A DNA stretch of 17,399 nucleotides from Bacteroidales bacterium (GTDB taxonomy: Bacteria; Bacteroidota; Bacteroidia; Bacteroidales; Muribaculaceae), in NCBI GenBank assembly GCA_900752535.1, contig CAADVV010000156.1, positions 1 to 17,399 of the forward strand, given 5' to 3'. The notes under the pieces are model-generated. The model saw only the letters and a list, made by a program, of their open reading frames with translations, was not told the DNA's origin and did not search any database. Below are positions 14,793 through 17,399 of the stretch, piece after piece (position 1 is the stretch's first letter; each line of letters opens with the position of its first letter). Made by a program: the position numbers and the translations under genes.

Positions 14793-16033
14793 ATAAACAG
14801 AAACAAAATCCCAAGCTCATCCAAAGGGAGATGTCAGATGGACGCGCGAGCCTCTGGCTGGAGTATTATCTCGGCCGGAGCGAATCTCCCGTCTATGATG
14901 ATGACTGCAACCATGTCGTATATGAATCCGGGGCGATGAAAGGAAAACTTAAATACAAGGTGCAGCACCTGCGCAAGAAGGAGGCTCTTAATCTGTATGT
15001 GTGGGTTCATCCCCGCTCGGCTCAGGAACGGCAGCAGAACAAGAACACCATCGCCCTCGCCGAGAAGATACGGTTTGAGAAAGAACAGGAGATGCTTGAA
15101 GACCGAAAGGGTTACCGCCTGAAAAGGGAGAAGGAGAGCAATTTCCTCAGGTACTTCCGGCAACACCGGGACAACGAGGCTTTCACACTGCCTGTCCGCA
15201 GGTCCTACAAATATTCTCTGACACGCTTCATCGAGTATCTTGAGCTAACTCCACAGTTCTCAAAATACAAGGATGTCCTGCCGATGGATGCCGTCACTCC
15301 GGACATGGTTCTCGGATTCACCAACTATCTCCGGAAGAAATGCACCGGAGAGGGGCCGCGAAAGAATTACCACTGGTTCAAGAAGGTGCTTGCCGATGCG
15401 GTTGATGAAGAACTGATAAAAAAGAATCCCTGCCGTGGAATCCGCATAGTGTACGACACAAACATTATGCTGAAGGAGATTCTCACACCGAAAGAGATAA
15501 ACACCCTCGCAGCGTTCCGATATGACGGCGAACACCGAGAGGTGCAGCGGGCATTTATCTTCTGCTGTTTCACCGGACTGCGGTACTGCGATGTTTCAGA
15601 ACTGACATTCGCCAATGTCGATTACGGGAGCATGGTGATGAGGTTCAACCAGAAGAAAAGCGCGGGACGCAGCGCACACGCCGCTGTCGTGACGCCGCTC
15701 AACGATGAGCTTATAAAGCTGATTGGGCAGCCTAAGGATGATGATAACCCGAGGGAGAGAATATTCGACCTGCCCCACAAGGGTACGGCGAGAAAGCATC
15801 TCGCCCGATGGGTGAAGAACGCAGGAATCAAGAAGAGCATCACATGGCACTGCGCCCGGCACAGTTTCGCCGTAAATCTTCTGAATGCCGGAACCGACAT
15901 AAAGACAGTATCCTCTCTTCTCGGACACGCCAGCATAAAGATGACGGAGAAATATCTGCACGTGATCGACCAGCGAAAACAGAAGGCAATCAACAAACTC
16001 GGCAAAGTGGCGTTTGACACGGAAACGGCATAA
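14777..16033 (+). CDS. int: Tyrosine recombinase (integrase) of the element
   Basis: The protein has 418 residues. After a basic N-terminal arm region (MGRLPNKQKQNPKLIQREMS) comes a beta-rich arm-binding domain with WLEYYLGRSESPVYDDD. A SAM-like core-binding domain spans about 125-225 (RSYKYSLTRFIEYLEL, VTPDMVLGFTNYLRKK). The catalytic domain (about 230-410) has all the expected residues: Arg269 in FTGLRYCDVSELT, Lys293/Lys294 in the beta-hairpin, His358-x-x-Arg361 in WHCARHSF, His384 in LLGHASIKMT and nucleophile Tyr393 in TEKYLHV. It should therefore be active. It points away from the tra operon and has its own promoter. It is the Bacteroidetes conjugative-transposon/phage-integrase type, near 400 aa. 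Confidence 0.95.
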   Translation: MGRLPNKQKQNPKLIQREMSDGRASLWLEYYLGRSESPVYDDDCNHVVYESGAMKGKLKYKVQHLRKKEALNLYVWVHPRSAQERQQNKNTIALAEKIRFEKEQEMLEDRKGYRLKREKESNFLRYFRQHRDNEAFTLPVRRSYKYSLTRFIEYLELTPQFSKYKDVLPMDAVTPDMVLGFTNYLRKKCTGEGPRKNYHWFKKVLADAVDEELIKKNPCRGIRIVYDTNIMLKEILTPKEINTLAAFRYDGEHREVQRAFIFCCFTGLRYCDVSELTFANVDYGSMVMRFNQKKSAGRSAHAAVVTPLNDELIKLIGQPKDDDNPRERIFDLPHKGTARKHLARWVKNAGIKKSITWHCARHSFAVNLLNAGTDIKTVSSLLGHASIKMTEKYLHVIDQRKQKAINKLGKVAFDTETA

Positions 16034-16034
16034 T

Positions 16035-16050
16035 TGCCACTGGCATTTTT
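16035..16050 (+). terminator. Weak terminator after int
   Basis: TGCC-ACT-GGCA followed by TTTTT begins one base after the integrase stop codon. The stem is only four pairs, so it is a weak intrinsic terminator at best; read-through toward the downstream gene is likely. Confidence 0.35.
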
Positions 16051-16080
16051 GTCACTTTGGCGCTTTCGCTTGTTATAGAG

Positions 16081-16111
16081 TTGTGCATTCGGCTGGAAAA
16101 CATTATCTTTG
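16081..16111 (+). promoter_or_regulatory. Promoter 1 downstream of int (TTG-N20-TATCTTTG)
   Basis: TTG (16081-16083), a 20-nt spacer and TATCTTTG (16104-16111) form a full Bacteroidetes promoter. A start near 16118 is expected, which puts the terminator hairpin (16166-16192) about 50 nt downstream. It would drive either a short RNA or an attenuated leader. Confidence 0.6.
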
Positions 16112-16117
16112 CATTAG

Positions 16118-16198
16118 ATTCGCAGTCATCATGTATTTGTTTCATCCTGACGCGGATTAGTGGTTGGACATCGGGAGGGATACCCGGTGTCCTTTTTT
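16118..16198 (+). ncRNA. Candidate small RNA or attenuator leader with a 9-codon ORF
   Basis: Promoter 1 ends at 16111 and a strong intrinsic terminator ends at 16198, so a transcript of about 80 nt is specified. It contains a mini-ORF, ATG at 16131 to TAG at 16160, encoding MYLFHPDAD, that stops 5 nt before the terminator stem. Two readings fit: an independent small RNA, or a leader-peptide attenuator controlling read-through into the KilA-N gene, which also has its own promoter. Boundaries are predicted from the promoter box only. Confidence 0.4.
16166..16198 (+). terminator. Intrinsic terminator upstream of the KilA-N gene
   Basis: GGACATCGGG (16166-16175) pairs with CCCGGTGTCC (16183-16192) through ten pairs, one of them G-U, over a 7-nt loop, and is followed by six T (16193-16198). 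This is a textbook rho-independent terminator on the plus strand. It lies between two promoters. Confidence 0.75.
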
Positions 16199-16205
16199 CT
16201 CAGTG

Positions 16206-16236
16206 TTGCCCAATTCGATGAAAATGATTATCTTTG
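16206..16236 (+). promoter_or_regulatory. Promoter 2, for the KilA-N gene (TTG-N20-TATCTTTG)
   Basis: TTG (16206-16208), a 20-nt spacer and TATCTTTG (16229-16236) repeat the geometry and box of promoter 1. The predicted start near 16243 lies after the upstream in-frame ATGs (16164, 16218, 16224), which supports 16287 as the real KilA-N start. Confidence 0.65.
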
Positions 16237-16286
16237 CAGAGTGGCTGAGACAAAAATTACAATCGACCCCGGCTACCATAAACCGA

Positions 16287-17099
16287 ATGGCTAAATTAGT
16301 TGTAAAAGATACCACAATCAGGACTCTTGCCAAAAATGGCATAGATTATATCTGCATTACCGACATCGCTCGTCAGAAGAATCCAGCCGAGCCAAAAGAT
16401 GTGGTAAAGAATTGGATGAGGGTAAAGAATACTCTTGAATATCTTGGTTTATGGGAGTCGTTGAACAATCCGGACTTTAAAGGGGTCGAATTCGACCCCA
16501 TTTTGAGAGAGGCAGGGTCAAATTCATTTACGATGAGTCCAACCCGTTGGGTTGAACTTACCGGGGCAATAGGCATCATCAATAAATTGGGCAGAGACGG
16601 AGGAACATATGCGCAGCGGGATATAGCATTTAAGTTCGCAAGTTGGGTTTCTGTTGAGTTTGAACTATATCTTGTAAAAGAATTTCAACGGCTCAAAGAA
16701 GAAGAACAGCGTCTTATCGGCTGGTCTGCCAAACGCGAGCTGTCGAAAATAAACTACCGAATTCATACCGATGCCATCAAGCATAATCTCATCCCTGCCG
16801 AAATCACCAAAGCACAGGCAAGCATCATCTATGCAAATGAGGCCGATGTGTTGAATGTGGCTATGTTCGGCATGACGGCCAAACAATGGCGTGATGCCAA
16901 TCCCGACCTCAAAGGGAACATCCGCGATTACGCCTCCATCAACGAGCTTATATGTCTGTCCAATATGGAGAACCTCAATGCGGTGTTTATTGAGCAGGGA
17001 ATGCCGCAATCAGAACGATTGGTAAAACTGAATCAGATTGCCATCCATCAGATGAGTATTCTCGAAAGTGGAGAGAAGGACAGAAAATTGCTGAAATGA
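16287..17099 (+). CDS. KilA-N domain DNA-binding protein
   Basis: I place the start at 16287 (270 residues). The frame is open from 16164, but the promoter lies inside that extension and the KilA-N fold begins MAKLVVKDTTIRTLAKNGID as in relatives. Residues about 1-115 form the KilA-N domain: YICITDIARQKN, VKNWMRVKNTLEYLGLWE, then GVEFDPILREAG and the closing YAQRDIAFKFASWVSVEFELYLVKEFQRL. A second helical region (about 125-260, KINYRIHTDAIKHNLIP, ISKxx-free, with NEADVLNVAMFGMTAKQWR) follows. KilA-N proteins are phage- and mobile-element-borne DNA-binding regulators. Here it may regulate int or tra genes, or be a phage-type accessory gene; the target is unknown. Confidence 0.85.
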   Translation: MAKLVVKDTTIRTLAKNGIDYICITDIARQKNPAEPKDVVKNWMRVKNTLEYLGLWESLNNPDFKGVEFDPILREAGSNSFTMSPTRWVELTGAIGIINKLGRDGGTYAQRDIAFKFASWVSVEFELYLVKEFQRLKEEEQRLIGWSAKRELSKINYRIHTDAIKHNLIPAEITKAQASIIYANEADVLNVAMFGMTAKQWRDANPDLKGNIRDYASINELICLSNMENLNAVFIEQGMPQSERLVKLNQIAIHQMSILESGEKDRKLLK

Positions 17100-17399
17100 G
17101 TAGGATACAGACCCTCAAAAACGGCTTCATGACGCAGATTGGCCCTCCGGGGCTCAAAAAACTTGCATATATCGAAACCGTTTCGTAATTTCGCCGCCGC
17201 GACGGAATCATATCCGTCAGGAAATAAAGACACACATCGGCAATCGCCGGAATAAACCGGACATCGCTGAACAATTCCGTTTTTTCTTTTGTTGGAAAAA
17301 TATCAAAGCGGTTAGGTGGCAGTAGCCCTGACCCCACGCGGCAACGCGAAGCACCGACCCGGCAGGGCGGTGACGGGTGGCGCACCCCTGCCACAACCC
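17100..17399. other. Right-end noncoding region with inverted repeats
   Basis: No gene is convincing here. It contains CGAAA-CCG-TTTCG (17173-17185), GACGGA-ATCATA-TCCGTC (17201-17218), a pair of CCGG words near 17248-17262, and a GC-rich self-complementary block from about 17315. Two minus-strand frames that cross it (about 61 and 135 codons) overlap the end of the KilA-N gene and look composition-driven. Confidence 0.6.
17316..17394. repeat. GC-rich multibranch inverted-repeat structure
   Basis: GTGGCAG (17316-17322) is complementary to CTGCCAC (17388-17394) and would close a multibranch fold. Three hairpins sit inside: CGCG-GCAA-CGCG with a GNRA loop (17337-17348), CACC/GGTG plus CCC/GGG around GGCA (17352-17372), and GGGTG-GCG-CACCC (17375-17387). 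GCCCTG (17325-17330) can alternatively pair with CAGGGC (17363-17368). It could be a structured RNA or a single-stranded-DNA element such as an oriT; nothing decides between them. Confidence 0.5.

Noticed and set aside
16164..16286. N-terminal extension of the KilA-N protein from the ATG at 16164
   Set aside because: It would start inside the terminator region and upstream of the best promoter (16206-16236). The KilA-N family start is at 16287.
17125..17156. Terminator after the KilA-N gene (GCCC-TCCG-GGGC)
   Set aside because: The stem is short and is followed by an A-run, not a T-run, on the plus strand; no T-run follows on the minus strand either.
16987..17394. 135-codon minus-strand frame at the right end
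   Set aside because: It overlaps the 3' part of the KilA-N gene and runs through the GC-rich structured block with Arg/Pro/Cys-rich residues; composition-driven.
17316..17394. tRNA gene suggested by the 7-bp closing stem and three arms
   Set aside because: There is no T-loop consensus, the arm lengths are wrong, and no plausible anticodon loop or D-arm is seen.

Overview
The window reads as part of an integrative conjugative element (conjugative transposon) of a Bacteroidales bacterium. It carries a nearly complete CTnDOT-type tra operon on the minus strand: the mating-pair-formation type B system typical of Bacteroidetes, with ParA-like TraA, two DUF3408 proteins, VirB4-like TraG, VirB10-like TraM, a TraN/TraO outer-membrane pair, TraP and TraQ. 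Bacteroidetes-type promoters (TTG, 20 nt, TAnnTTTG) sit in front of the plus-strand genes, and A-rich leaders replace strong Shine-Dalgarno sequences. Mixed base composition with no AT-rich bias argues against the most AT-rich genera, but the genus cannot be named from the sequence alone.

Layout, right to left along the minus strand: traA (13770) - DUF3408 (traB) - DUF3408 (traC-like) - traD - 130 bp leader with a hairpin - traE - traF - traG - 62-aa membrane protein - 48-aa membrane protein - DUF3876 protein - traI - traJ - traK - traL - traM - traN - traO - 150-aa primase-like protein - traP - traQ - a secreted protein cut by the left edge (probably the cell-wall hydrolase that often follows traQ). 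Most junctions are ATGA overlaps or gaps of 3-30 bp, so this is one long transcription unit. TraG powers the machine. TraE, TraF, TraJ and the small proteins build the inner-membrane part. TraI and TraK-TraN span the periplasm, and TraO and TraQ sit at the outer membrane.

From 13771 to 14776 lies a 1-kb gene-free region between the tra operon and a divergent integrase gene. It holds two strong hairpins in the traA leader, three copies of a 60-bp tandem repeat plus flanking partial copies, two dyads sharing an ACCGATA half-site, and an 11-bp-spaced direct repeat just upstream of the integrase. This looks like the control and possibly recombination region of the element.

The plus strand then carries a complete tyrosine recombinase (14777-16033) and a KilA-N-domain protein (16287-17099). 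Between them are two matched promoters 125 bp apart and an intrinsic terminator between the promoters, enough to specify an RNA of about 80 nt with a 9-codon ORF. The last 300 bases have no convincing gene. They end in a GC-rich, highly self-complementary stretch (about 17315-17394) that could fold as a multibranch structure.

No relaxase, coupling protein, resistance or other cargo gene is visible, so the mobilisation module must lie outside the window. The tra machinery is a known family; the least explained parts are the noncoding regions.
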